This document shows positions 43,728 through 53,814 of a DNA stretch of 64,000 bases, piece by piece; positions within the stretch are counted from its first letter, which is position 1; each line of letters starts with the position of its first letter. Below the pieces are notes generated by a model. That model worked only from the letters and a program-made list of their open reading frames with translations. It was not told the DNA's origin and did not search any database. A program made the translations under genes and the position numbers. The stretch spans positions 310,001 to 374,000 of the forward strand of contig CANTAL010000147.1 of NCBI GenBank assembly GCA_947650365.1, read 5' to 3'. The DNA comes from Chamaelirium japonicum. Taxonomy: Eukaryota > Streptophyta > Magnoliopsida > Liliales > Melanthiaceae.

Positions 43728-45631
43728 ATGGCTCCGGCGACAAGGGGACGCAGGCGACCGAGGACTCATGCGAGATCTGCGCGCAGTGAGCCTCCTGTTG
43801 AGACCCCTCAGCCCCAGGTCTCGCTCAGTGACCAACTCTTGTTGGAGATGTTGGCCACCCAGCGGGCCATGATGGAGGAACTGGCGCGATTGCGTCAGGC
43901 TCCGGCAGCCAGCCGACGGTCTGGGCCGGCGAAGACGGCGTCTCCGGTGTGACCACCAGCGTCAACATCGCGCCCGCCCACGATCGCTCCGGCGCGGCAG
44001 GTTTCCCATCCGGAACCCCCAGTCGGGAGAGCGACTGTGCGCGGGGTGCCGGAAACCCCGCTCACGAGGTTGCAGAAGCTAGTAACCCAGCGGTCTGCAA
44101 CCAGGCGACCTCGCGCGCGACCATCCCTTGCCGCCGTAGCCGGAGCGTCGATTCTGACGGGTCGGAGGCAAGGTCTCTAGAGCGGGATCGCGACCCGCGC
44201 CATCGGCGACGAGGGAAAGAGCCCGCGGTGGAAATACCTTCCGAAGCTCGCGAGGCAACGGCCTCCCACAGACCAACTGACGCGCTGAAGGAATCCGCGA
44301 GCGGACAGCAAGGAGGCCACCGAGCGGTTGCCCCCGAGGGTCGCCGCGGGGTGGGTCCGACCTTGCCACGAGGGAGCGTACGAGACCGCCTAGGACCTGC
44401 GCAGCCACCTCTGGGAGTTCTCCCCGGGCACTGGCAGCGATCTAGTGCGCCAGTAGATTTACTGGAAGACCTCGCCGCCCACGGAGGTAGCTCGCCTTTC
44501 ACCAGCGAGGTCCACCAAGGGGGTTTTCCGCACCACTGGACCCCCCCGAAGTTTGTATTGTTCGACGGGTCGCAGGATCCCGTTGACCATCTCTTGGCCT
44601 ACAGAAAGCTTCTGTTTTTCTGGGACCAAGACCACGTCTTGTGCCGAGCATTCCCGAGCAGTTTGACCGGCTCGGCATTGAACTGGTTCCACAAGTTGCC
44701 GCCCGGCATGATCCCCGACTTTCCAACTCTCTCTAGGCTATTCCTGGAGCAGTATCGCTGCAATAGGCAGCCCCCGAAGAGAATCGAGTCTCTGTTTACC
44801 TTAACCATGGGAGCTCGCGAGATGCTCTGGTGCTTCGCAACGCGATTCCGAAGCGCCTACCTCGCTCTGGAAGATGCGGCGGGCCAAGATCGTACCGTGG
44901 TGAGTGCTTTCAGAAGCGCCCTCCCCGAGGGGGGCAAGCTTCATGACGCTCTAGTGATCAAAGATCCTCGCACGATGGTTGAACTATTTGCCCTGGTCCA
45001 GCAACACATCAAGCTCAAAGACGCTGTGTTAGACCGGAAGGGAAAGGCAGTCGAGCAGCGACCTCCTCCGGCCCTGCGACCACTTGTCGTTAAGGCCGTG
45101 GAGAGAAGGGAGGTGCCACTGGCGGTGCCTTTGCCTGGACCGCCCGCAGCTCCTGCTGTACAGCCCGCTGAAGCCCCCACGGCTGTCGCTGGAAGGTCGG
45201 CGAACTGGCGCCTGCCTCCGGGACCCGGGGAGCGGGACTTCACCGTGCTAACCCACTCGCCAGGACAAATCTTTCATCAGATTCGGAATGAACCTTTCTT
45301 CCAGTACCCGCCACCCCTGCAGGTCGGAGAGCCCGGCTCTACCGACAGCTCGCGGCGGTGCGCTTTTCATCGAAGCCCTGGGCATCACACTAACAGATGC
45401 CGGGCTCTGAAGAACCACCTCGAGGATTTGGTCACCCAGGGCTATTTGAATCAGTTTATTTCGCCTCCAAGGAGGTTCGAGGTGATACCGGCACGGGCTC
45501 CTCGGGAGGGAGATCGCCCGGGGCCCGCTGAACCCGCCCTGCCTCCGCCTCCCCCGGGAGGACCGGCGATCTGCCATACCATTAGCGGGCGGCTGAGCGG
45601 CCCGAGATCCAGTAATGAAGCCCGCCGATGA
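43728..45631 (+). pseudogene. gag of element 1 (capsid/nucleocapsid), broken
   Basis: Starts at ATG 43728, in the same context as the intact-start copy of element 2. An N-terminal region with a short helix (residues ~38-56) ends at an in-frame TGA (43950-43952), where element 2 has CGA. A 1-base deletion near 44097 relative to element 2 then moves the frame. The rest reads in the frame of 43949-45631: an Arg-rich linker, then the retroviral-type capsid domain (VLFDGSQDPVDHLLAYRK around 44560; CRAFPSSLTGSALNWFHKLP around 44640-44700). It ends with a zinc knuckle C-X2-H-X4-H-X4-C (CAFHRSPGHHTNRC) at 45359-45400. A TGA at 45629 separates it from protease in the same frame. Gag would coat the RNA in the virus-like particle. 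Because of the stop and frameshift no full-length Gag can be made. Confidence 0.9.
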
Positions 45632-45640
45632 GTTAGGGAG

Positions 45641-46225
45641 ATGGAGCGGGCACAGAAGGTATTTTTCGTCTCGTTAACTCCTACTTTACTTCAAGCACCG
45701 AGGGTGGAAGCCCGCGATTTTCTCTGGTTTTCGGAAGATGACATGACTGAGGTCGTTACGCCCCACAATGACCCCCTCGTCATACGCCTGATCATGGCTA
45801 ACATCGAGGTGAGGCGAGCTCTGGTTGATTCGGGGAGCGCCGTTGACATCCTTTTTCTGTCGGCCTACCTGCGAATGGGGTTGAGACTTGCCGACTTGTC
45901 TCCCTCGACGAGCTCCCTCAGTGGATTCACCGGCGAGGTTGCCAAAGTGGCAGGAGAGATAACCCTTACCGCGGGCCCGGAGGCTCGCCAAGTTCGCTTC
46001 GCGGTAGTGGACGGAAGTTTTGAATTTAATGCCATCCTTGGGCGGCCTTGGCTAAGGCACATGAATGTGGTATCTTCACCCAACCATCAGGCCCTCAAAT
46101 TCCCGACCACGAGCGGGGTCGTAGTAATTCGGGGTGATCAGGTAGCCACTACCCGATGCGAGCAGGATGTTCTTCACCTCATGGACATGGAAGTCGCCGA
46201 GGCCAAGAGGCCCGCACCCTCTTAG
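45641..46225 (+). pseudogene. Protease domain of element 1
   Basis: Retropepsin-type aspartic protease that would cut the polyprotein. The active-site motif ALVDSGSAVDILF lies near 45817-45855, with DSGS in place of the commoner DTG/DSG-A, and the second conserved strand ILGRPWL lies near 46034. It is in the same frame as gag and RT. The ATG at 45641 is merely the first one after the TGA at 45629-45631, so it is probably not an independent start. The region closes at TAG 46223-46225, which also lies inside the polyprotein frame. Confidence 0.9.
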
Positions 46226-47272
46226 CAATTACCGCCCGCTACGAGGGAGCTACTGGGGAGCCCGCTGGGGGCCTCCTCGCTTAAGTCCCCTACTCCACCC
46301 CCGGGTGGGAGCGGTGTGGATCTTAAGTTGGAGGAGGAAGGTCGCCCGACAACCCCCAAGAGAGGAAGTTTTCCAGTTGCCGAACCACTTCAAGAGGTCG
46401 ACATTGGCGGCAAAGAAGGGCCGAGAGTTGTTAGCCTCGGGACCTCGCTAACGAAGGGCGAGGTCCTGGCCATAACCAACTTACTCAGGGAATACCGTGA
46501 CGTATTCGTCTGGAGCTTCGCGGACATGCCAGGGATTGACCCGGAGGTCGCCTGTCATCGTCTGCACACCATGAAAGAGTTCCCGCCGGTCAAGCAGAAA
46601 GCTCGGCACATACCTGCTGCGAAGTCCGTTGCAGTAGCGGCGGAGATAGACAAGCTAGAGCGAGCTGGCTTCATCCGCGAGGCACACTTCCCCGAGTGGA
46701 TCTCCAATATCATGGCGTTCAGAGTGTGCATTGACTTCTCCGACCTCAATATGGCATGCCCGAAGGACAGTTTTCCTCTTCCGAGAATAGGCGCGCTGGT
46801 CGACGCAGCTGTCGGGTTCCAGGCCCTGTCCTTCATGGATGGATATTCTGGGTATAACCAGATACCTCTCCACGCCGACGATCAGGAGAAGACCGCCTTC
46901 TACTCTGGAGCGGGCTACCAAAAGTTGTACTGCTATCGAGTGATGCCGTTCGGACTTAAGAACGCTGGAGCGACCTACCAAAGGTTAGTCACTCAGATGT
47001 TCAAAGATCAGATCGGCAAAAACGTCGAAGTTTATGTAGACGACCTCCTGGTGAAGAGTCGGGAGCGAGAGGGGCATGTTGCCGATCTCCGCGAAACCTT
47101 CGAGATACTGAGAAAGTACCAAATGAGGCTAAACCCGGCGAAGTGCGCATTCGGGGTGACTTCTGGGAAATTCCTCGGGTACCTGGTCACCCACAGGGGG
47201 ATCGAGGCTGACCCTGGGCAAATCCGAGCACTTGTCGAAATGCCTGCACCAAGAACCCGACAGGAAGTCTAG
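46226..47272 (+). pseudogene. Reverse transcriptase domain of element 1
   Basis: Open from 46226 in the same frame as protease. RT landmarks in order: the FIREAHFPEW substrate-side motif (~46674), RVCIDFSDLNMACPKDSFPLP (46722-46780), SFMDGYSGYNQIPLH (~46830-46872), YRVMPFGLKNAGATYQR (~46935-46985), the catalytic YVDD at 47033-47044, and FLGYLVTHRGIEADP (~47172-47215). Between SNIMAF and RVCIDF about eight residues usual in the family (ending in a GKW motif) are absent without a frame change, which would damage the fingers region. The domain closes at TAG 47270-47272, where relatives carry Gln before RLSGRIAALNRF. Confidence 0.95.
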
Positions 47273-47275
47273 AGG

Positions 47276-48429
47276 TTGAGCGGGCGAATCGCCGCGCTCA
47301 ATCGGTTCATCTCCAAATCCTCAGACAACTGCCGACCTCTTTTCGAGCTGCTACGAAAAGGAGCGAGCATTTGTTGGGATGAAAAGTGCGAGCACGCCTT
47401 CCAGAAGATCAAGGACTACTTGGCAAGCCCACCGATCTTAGCGGCACCCAAAGAGGGCGCCGAGCTCGGCGTGTACCTTGCGGTCACTGAGAATGCGGTG
47501 AGCGGGGTCCTTGTTGTGGAAGAAGCAAAGGTGGAGCGGCCTGTCTACTTTGTAAGCCACACAATGCTTCCCGCCGAGCTCCGGTATCGACCAATCGAGA
47601 AGGTCGCATTAGCCTTGGTCCTTACCGCGAGAAAGCTCCACCCCTACTTCTCGGCGCACCCTGTCAAGGTCATCACAGAGCACCCCCTAAAGAGCGCGCT
47701 CTCCAGACCCTCGGTAGCCGGCAGGCTCTACCGTTGGTCCGCCGAGCTCGCCGCCTATGGTTTGGAGTATGTCCCTCGAGTTGCTGTCAAAGGACAGGCG
47801 CTCGTCGATTTCTTGGCGGACTTCCCCATAGAAGAACCGGTCCGGTACCAGGAGGATGAGCCAACTGAGGCACACCCTGGGAAGGCGAGGTTCTTGGACA
47901 ACCAAGGCGAGCTTCCTCCAACTAAGCATTCAGAGGAGGCGGGCTGGGAATTATTCGTCGATGGATCCTCCAACGCTTTGGGGGCTGGGATCGGGGTCGC
48001 ACTGATCGCCCAGTCGGTACTTCTGGAGAAATCAGTCCGACTGGATTTCGCCGCTACCAACAATGAGGCAGAATATGAGGCACTGCTGGCTGGTCTGGAG
48101 CTCGCTCAAGAGGTAGGTGCCAAACGCTTGAAGGTCTTTAGTGATTCCCAGCTAATTATTTGCCAAATCAATGGGGAGTATGCCTCTCGGGATGCACGAA
48201 TGGCGGGCTATGTGGATCTGGTGAAGCGCAAGACCGCGGAGTTCGAAAAGATCTCCTTCGAGCAAATTCCGCGAGCCGATAATAGGCGAGCTGATGCTTT
48301 GGCAAACGCCGCCTCTCTGCTGGGAACATCAGAGGCTCGCCAGATTCTCATCGAGGTCCAAAATCAGTCTCGGCTCCAACTGATGGAGCCCGCTGTTAAC
48401 CAAGTCTCCGCCGACGTACCACCCAGCGG
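47276..48429 (+). pseudogene. RNase H plus archaeal-type RNase H of element 1
   Basis: Frame continues from RT. First the standard LTR-element RNase H remnant (WDEKCEHAFQKIKDYL ... PVYFVSHTML ... VKVITEHPLKSAL ... YRWSAELAAYGLEY, about 47375-47830). Then a second RNase H of the archaeal/plant type: WELFVDGSSNALGAGIGVAL (~47946), NNEAEYEALLAGLELA (~48060), KVFSDSQLI (~48132), ADNRRADALANAAS (~48280). The D-E-D-D metal residues are visible in the second domain. Having both is a hallmark of the Tat lineage: the second domain is thought to supply the activity that removes the RNA strand. Confidence 0.92.
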
Positions 48430-49666
48430 GTGGACCGCCCCCATTCTTCGCTTTCTCCAGAAGGGCAAGCTGCCAGAGGATAGAGAGGAAGCCCGGCGAG
48501 TGGAGAAATGCGTTGGGCGCTATCTCATTCGCTGGGATCGCCTTTTTCGAAGATCCTTTGGCGGGCCAAATCTCTGTTGCGTCGAGAGCCCGGAAACCGA
48601 AGAAGTTCTAAAGTGCATTCACTCTGGCAAGCTGGGAAACCACGCTGGTGGGCGGTCTCTTGCTGCGAAAGTACGAAGGCAAGGATACTGGTGGCCCACT
48701 CTGGAGCAAGACGCTTTGAAGGTCGCCCAGAGGTGCATCCAATGCCAGAAGCACGCCACCACGAATCATATGCCCGCAGAAGAACTACATCCTCTGGCGA
48801 GCCCCTGGCCTTTCCAGCAATGGGGGTTGGACATTGTGGGACCTTTCCTTGTGTCAGCCCGGCAAAAGAAATTCATCCTAGTAGCTACGGACTACTTCAC
48901 CAAATGGGTGGAAGCGGTCCTGCTAGCTAAGATAGGCGAGAAGTAGGTAAAAGACTTCCTTTGGAAGAATATTTTCTGCCGGTTCGGTCTGCCTCGGGTA
49001 CTTATCACCGACAATGGTCGCCAGTTCGACAATCGCTTGATCAGAAGCTTTTGTGTTGAATATGGAGTCGACCTAAGATTCTCTTCCCCAAGGTACCCTC
49101 AAAGCAATGGGCAGGCCGAAGCAACGAATCGCGTGATCTTGGACAACCTCAAGAAGAGGCTGGAAGGGAAAAAAGGATTGTGGGAGCAGGAGCTCGATGG
49201 AGTCTTGTAGGCCTATCGCACTACTCCACGTCGCTCAACTAACGAATCCCCTTTCAGTCTCACTTTTGGTTGCGAAGTCGTGCTACCCATTGAGGCCGAG
49301 CTGCCCACTGAAAGAAGGCTTGCGTCGGTGGAGGTCGACAATGACGAACTGCTCGTCGACTCCCTTGATCAGCTCGAAGAAAGACGAGAGCGCGCCAATC
49401 TACACCTCGCCGGATATAGACAGGAAATGAAGCGCGCCTATGACAAGAGAGTCCGCCATCGGGCATTCAAGGCCGGCGATCTGGTAATGAGAAAGGTGTT
49501 CGCAAACACACAAGAGCCTAATGCAGAAAAGCTCGCGGCGAACTGGGAAGGCCCGTACATAATACACGAAGCAGGAAGCTCGGGGGCTTACCGGTTGATG
49601 ACCGTTGGAGGCGACCTGTTAGAGCGACCTTGGAACGCTCTGCACCTTCGCAAGTTTTATGCCTAA
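48430..49666 (+). pseudogene. Integrase domain of element 1
   Basis: The N-terminal zinc-binding motif is HSGKLGNH (~48617-48643) with CIQC at 48734-48745. The catalytic DD35E is complete: Asp 48830-48832 (GLDIVGPF), Asp 49010-49012 (ITDNGRQF), Glu 49118-49120 (GQAEATNR), with 35 residues between the last two. Two premature stops interrupt it: TAG 48944-48946 at the usual Gln of the EKQV-type motif, and TAG 49208-49210 at the usual Trp before AYRTTPRRSTNESPFSL. The C-terminal part (49280-49663) has GDLVMRKVF and NWEGPYII, as expected of the GPY module, and ends at a natural TAA (49664). The boundary with the aRH linker is approximate. It would insert the cDNA with a 5-bp stagger, as GATTG shows. 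Confidence 0.93.
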
Positions 49667-49775
49667 GGGAATTTTTGTAAATTATCTTCTGAAGAGGTTA
49701 TGAATGAACGATTGAGGTTTCAACGATTTAACTAGGAAACTCGGCATAGCAAGAGCCCGCATGATTGGTAAAGTA
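49667..49775. other. Short spacer after integrase
   Basis: AT-richer spacer between the polyprotein stop and the first 78-bp repeat. I see no ORF or motif in it. Confidence 0.6.
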
Positions 49776-50050
49776 CAGTCCGCCGCTGAGCGGACTTAAA
49801 GCAAGACTGGGATCCTCAGAGGCAGCCAGTGGGCGACCTTGAGCTTCCCGGGGCAGTCCGCCGTTGCGCGGACTTAAAGCAAGACCGGGATCCTCAGAGG
49901 AAGCCAGTGGGCGACCTTGAGCTTCCCGGGGCAGTCCGCCGTTGTGCGGACTTAAAGCAAGACCGGGATCCTCAGAGGCAGCCAGTGGGCGACCTTGAGA
50001 TTCCCGGGGAAATCTGCTGCCTAGTGGACTCTAAACCTAACCAGGATCCT
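49776..50050 (+). repeat. 78-bp tandem repeat, 3 copies plus a degenerate fourth
   Basis: Units start with CAGTCCGCCG at 49776, 49854 and 49932, exactly 78 bp apart. Each carries GGACTTAAAGCAAGAC and GGGCGACCTTGAGCTTCCCG. A decayed fourth unit runs to about 50050. Since 78 is divisible by 3, the array reads as an open frame (49829-50161), but nothing else suggests a protein. Confidence 0.9.
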
Positions 50051-50487
50051 TCGTGTTCACCTGCCATGAACGGAAGCATCCTGGCGTTGGCATACCCCTC
50101 AAAGGGCGAGCCTGCTGAACAGGATTCTCGAGGAAAATTAACCGGGCAGGGGGGCAGCTAGCACTTATTAGTTTCCTTTTAAAATAAAAATGGTTTAAGT
50201 CTCTGAGTGTAGGGAAGTTTTTGAAGTCTTTTGGTTCGCTTAAACGTTTTCCGGGCTCAGAGACTATCGAGTTTTTGCGAGCATGCCGAGTTTTTCGTTT
50301 GCATATCCTTTAAAATAAAAAGGTTGAATCGAATTAGCTGCCTCGCCCGGGGTATCACTCTCGAGATCGCTGCGAACTCCTAGAGCGGACTCATAAGTGG
50401 CACAGAGAAAGAAAGAAACATAGAGGCGAGCTCAAAGAGAACATTTCATTCATTGTTAAAAATTACAACAGGGTTACAAAAGAGACC
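50051..50487. promoter_or_regulatory. Convergent spacer with candidate 3' end signals of the antisense gene
   Basis: Contains two copies of a CTTTTAAAATAAAAA-like motif (near 50175 and 50309). On the minus strand just past the antisense stop it contains TTGTAACCCTGTTGTAATTT and AACAATGAATGAAATG (about 50441-50478). UGUAA-type and AAUGAA-type elements are typical of plant polyadenylation regions, so an antisense mRNA could end near 50440. The sense transcript simply passes through. Confidence 0.4.
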
Positions 50488-51036
50488 CTAGGCTGGGCCA
50501 GCACCCGCACCGTCGTCATCGCCGCGCTTCCTCTTTTTTGACCTCTCGGCCTTGTACTTCTCGATGGCATCGAGCGCGCCTTTCCGCAGGAGCTCGACGA
50601 GCTACGCCTGGAGGCGGCTTTGCTGAGAGTGGAGGTCTTGGAGATGCGTTTCCCTCAGAGACGCAATCTCATCCCTAGAAGCCGCCAACTGACGTCGAAG
50701 CTCGGAGATTTCCTTTTGGGCGGCCTCTTCAGCTTGATGGGCCCCTTGCACATCGGATAGGGCGCGGTCGCGGGCGTCCTCGGCCGAAGCTAGCGTGATG
50801 GTAAAGGTGGCGGCCCGCTGGCACAGTTCGTCAACCTCCGTGTTAAAGGAGGCGACCTGCTGGTGCAGCCGGTCCACTTCAGCCCGCAGCTCGCCCGACC
50901 GGTCCATTTGGCGAATACGGAGGATGTGCTCGTCTACTCTCCTCTCCGAGTCATGGAGAGTGTCATCGTAGAGGGCGACAGTGTCCCCCGCGACGCCCGT
51001 GACCTCATCGGCGAGAGCCCGGCTGACCCGCTCTAC

Positions 51037-51113
51037 CTACGGAAAGGGAAAACAGTTCAGAGTTAGAAGTTAGAACAGGGGTTTGGGACAAAGAAGTATG
51101 AAGGTAATCTTAC
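51037..51113 (-). other. 77-bp spliceosomal intron in the antisense gene
   Basis: On the minus strand exon 1 ends ...CTCGAG, followed by GTAAGATTACC as donor. The acceptor is a T/C-rich run (TGTTTTCCCTTTCCG) ending in TAG, with GTAGAGCGG as the next exon. Two CTAAC branch-like motifs lie about 30-45 nt before the acceptor. Joining is in phase 0 (...NRLLE / VERVSRAL...). The downstream exon then stays open through the coiled coil, while unspliced reading hits a stop at the acceptor TAG itself. Prediction from sequence only. Confidence 0.75.
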
Positions 51114-51418
51114 CTCGAGGAGTCGGTTGATAAGAGAGATGTAAAAAGTCCGGGCGAAGATGTTGCGTCACAGGATCTCCCGCATGAAGAAAGGGGCGCG
51201 CTGAAGGGGGCACGCTGATGACAGCAGCGTCGGGCTCGGCTCCTTGAGCACCAGCAACCCCTTCATTGATAGGGGAAGGCACGGCGGCTTCCCTTCGCCC
51301 AGGCAAGTCCGGGCCAGAGGCTTTCGAGCTGGAGCACAGAAGGTCGTCCAGGATGGCCCCCAGGTCCGGAGACCAGTAGACCAACCCGCCCAGCTCCGGG
51401 AGAGGAGGAACCTCAAGA

Positions 51419-51905
51419 ATGGCAGGCGCGGGCTCAGGTGCGGGCGCGCTGGGTGCCATAGGCGCGGGTTCGGGCGCGAGCGCGCTGAGAGCAGGCGCAG
51501 GCGCGGGTTCGGACGCAGGCGCGCTGATAGTAGGCGCAGGCGCGGGCTCGGGCGCGGGCGCGCTGAGGGCAGGCGCAGGCGCGGGCTTGGGCGCGGGCGC
51601 GCTGATAGCAGGCTCGGGCTCGGGCGCGGGCGCGCTGAGGGCAGGCGCAGGCGCGAGCGCAGGCTCGGGCGCAGGCGTGCTGGCAAGCGCGGGCTCGGGC
51701 GCGGGCGCAGGCGCGATGAGGGCAGGCGCAGGCGCGAGCGGGGGCTCGGGCACAGATATGCTGGCAGGCGCGGACTCGGGCGCGGGCGCAGGCGCGGGCT
51801 TGGGGGCAGAAGGCGTGCTGGCAGCAGAGGGCGCAGGCGCGGGCGCGGGCGTGCTAGGAGCAGGCGCGGCCGGTGTTGGTATCGCGCTCGGAGTAAGCGG
51901 AAGGG
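51419..51905 (-). repeat. Imperfect Ala/Pro/Glu-coding tandem repeats in the antisense gene
   Basis: GC-rich repeats of short units such as GGCGCAGGCGCGGGCTCGGG (plus-strand sense) encode a run of (S)APAPEPAPAPAL-like peptide on the minus strand. It is a flexible linker between the globular domain and the coiled coil. The complementary strand reads as a Gly/Ala-rich frame, which is a by-product. Confidence 0.85.
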
Positions 51906-53400
51906 TTGAGCCCGCCGGAGCTGGTCCCTCGAAGGGCGGGGAAAGCCCCGCAGTTGTAGCCACGGGCTCATCTTCCGTAGCCCGCTCCTCGTCATCTGAT
52001 CTGGAGGTCGTGCTGAGATCATCGGCCGATCCCAAGCCCGCCTCCGCGAGGGCGGCTTTCCTCCGCTCCTCGAGGACCTGTTGGAAGGCTTCGCGAGCCT
52101 CCCGAACAGTGTTGTCCTCTCCCGATGGGCGGGCTGAGGGGGTCTTCTTCTTCCTCGCCTTCTTCTGCGAGGCGTCCTCTGGATTCATCATCGCAACAAA
52201 TAAAGTTTTAGTCAGATCGCCTGGGAACTCATGCATCAGCACTTCAGCCATTGGGGACTCTACTTCCGCCATGCTGAGAAGAAGCTCGACGCGCGGATCC
52301 TCGGGCTCGATGAAGGAAATGCGACGTCACCGAGGCTCCGGAACTGGGGCCCTCGGAGAAATGACAGAAAGAGAGGTCGCCTGACCTGGGGCTGCTTCGC
52401 GGGTTGGTGGCGGAGGTGGCGCGACATCCTCCTCGTGGAGCATCTCGAGGGTGTCCTTGTCGACGACCTGGATGGGGGAAGCCCGCTTCTTCCCCTTCCT
52501 CGCCGAGGTCCCCGCGGCGGAGGTCGCGGCATTAGGCCGGGAGACCGCGACCTTCTTCCGTATCACCTTCTACCGGGTGGTGATAGTTCCGGTCCGTAGA
52601 TCCTTCCAGAGGAAGGAGAAGTCCGGCGGGAGGACCTTCTCGAGGGTTCGACCCCCGAGAAAGTCCAGAATCGCCTCGTCGAGCGATCTTTCGCGGGCTG
52701 CGGCGATGCACTTCTTCCCCTTTGCCCGGTACTCCGTGATCTCCTTGAAGACAGGGAGAGGTGGTCTGCCGGGAAGAGAGGGGACACCGGCTCGAGGACC
52801 TCGCCACTCGCCATCGATCACGAACGGGTACGCTTTCCAGTACCGGTCTTTGTTCTTGACAGCGGTGAACGGAAGCACCTCGCTGGAGCGGCCTGTGAGG
52901 TAGAACTGTCCACAGTCTACCTCGCCGAAGAAGGGCCCCGGTTTGAGGAACCACTTCTTCAAGAGGTAGGCTAGGGGGATCCTCACGTTTAGGGCTTCCT
53001 CGATGCGAGCAAGACCATAGAGAATCCCCCACGAGTTTCCCGGAAGCTGGGCGGGGCATAAGCCCGCCAGTTCCAGGAGCTCGCTGGCCAGATGGTTCAG
53101 GGGCAGCCAGAGCCCTGACCATAACTGCCCCACGGAGACCACGGTCCCCAAGAGCGCCCTCCCGGAGCTCGGAAGAGGAAGAATGGCGAGCTCTTGGGGA
53201 ATGCCCACCGCGGTTCGCAGGCTATCGGGGATGGGCGCACCTCCGATGACATGGAACCAAACGACGGCGGGCTCCTTCGGAGGTGCCTCTTCCCCTGAGC
53301 CCGGAGCCCGCACCGAGATGGGGGCGACATTTAGAGGCCCCTCTCGGGAGGACCCAGCAGCAGCAGCAGCTGAAGAAGCAGCAGCGGCAGAGGAAGCCAT

Positions 53401-53640
53401 GAGCGGGAGGGCGCAAGCGAGCTGCGAGCAGAAGGCAAGGAAGGAAGGGAGAGCTGTTTTTCACGCAGCGGTAAAAATCGCCCCCCGTCCCCTATTTATA
53501 GTCAAGTGAGAGACAGGTGAATCGATCCGCAGTTAATGCCCAAGCGCGCGCGGCGAGGCGACGTGACGGCGATCGAAGCGATAGCTTGTTTCTTTCCAAT
53601 CGTCAAGCACCACGTGGGCCACGCGTGGAAAAATCTGTGC
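53401..53640 (-). promoter_or_regulatory. Candidate promoter of the antisense gene
   Basis: On the minus strand TATAAATAG lies at 53500-53492, about 92 bp before the ATG at 53400, in the context GACTATAAATAGGGGAC. A G-box CACGTG lies at 53611-53616, about 110 bp further upstream, within CCACGTGG. A TATA box at this distance pointing away from gag-pol implies a dedicated antisense transcript rather than read-through. A TATA-like and CACGTG arrangement is also found before the homologous ORF of element 3. Confidence 0.6.
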
Positions 53641-53814
53641 CGGCGCCGACACTGTCATTTACTAACAAAAGGAGGGCGAATGAGGAGAAGACATGTGTCT
53701 CACGCCGATCGGGATCTCATGATGAGATTCGCTGTATCAGCATTGAGCCTCGCGCCGCATTTAAGGTGAAGCGACCGTTGGAGATTCGGTGCGATACCCA
53801 AGTCACAAGATCGC
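53641..53814. other. Spacer upstream of the antisense promoter
   Basis: Unique-looking sequence between the candidate promoter and the 145-bp array. It holds GACATGTGTC at about 53691. No coding feature seen. Confidence 0.5.

Larger units (their letters stand above)
50488..53400 (-). pseudogene. Antisense extra gene (aORF) of element 1, intron-containing, broken
   Basis: Reads opposite to gag-pol. Starts at ATG 53400 (MASSAAAASSAAAAAG). Residues ~60-160 form a domain shared with the nested element's ORF at 63022: GTVVSVGQLWSGLWLPL, AGLCPAQLPGNSWGILYGLAR, then KNKDRYWKAYPFVI. It resembles the plant 'putative gypsy-type transposon' (Transposase_28-like) family. Next come a basic stretch (KKARKKK, ~52170), a long Ala/Pro/Glu repeat (51420-51900), a 77-bp intron, and a C-terminal coiled coil (EVDRLHQQVASFNTEVDEL; EEAAQKEISELRRQL) ending in SKKRKRGDDD, a nuclear-localisation-like tail. 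The stop is TAG 50490-50488. Breaks are TAG 52572-52570, TGA 52329-52327, a frame change between about 51170 and 51240, TGA ~51170, and TAG 50604-50602. About 940 codons if whole. Function unknown. Antisense ORFs of this kind are known in Tat-type elements such as Grande and RIRE2. Confidence 0.8.

Noticed and set aside
42760-43789. Several overlapping ORFs in the 5' LTR (and the same in 54904-55816 and 57686-58559)
   Set aside because: They arise from GAGCTCGC repeats, occur on both strands, and differ between LTR copies through indels.
46223-49210. Repeated in-frame TAG as possible recoding or readthrough
   Set aside because: TAG replaces different residues (Gln, Trp, unknown), has no common context, and occurs with TGA and a frameshift in gag. 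Degeneration is simpler.
49829-50161. 110-aa ORF after integrase
   Set aside because: It reads through the 78-bp repeat, whose length is a multiple of three; the integrase frame already ends naturally at 49664.
51419-52384. 321-aa plus-strand Gly/Ala-rich, silk-like ORF
   Set aside because: It is the complement of the Ala/Pro repeat of the antisense gene. No start context or domain supports it.
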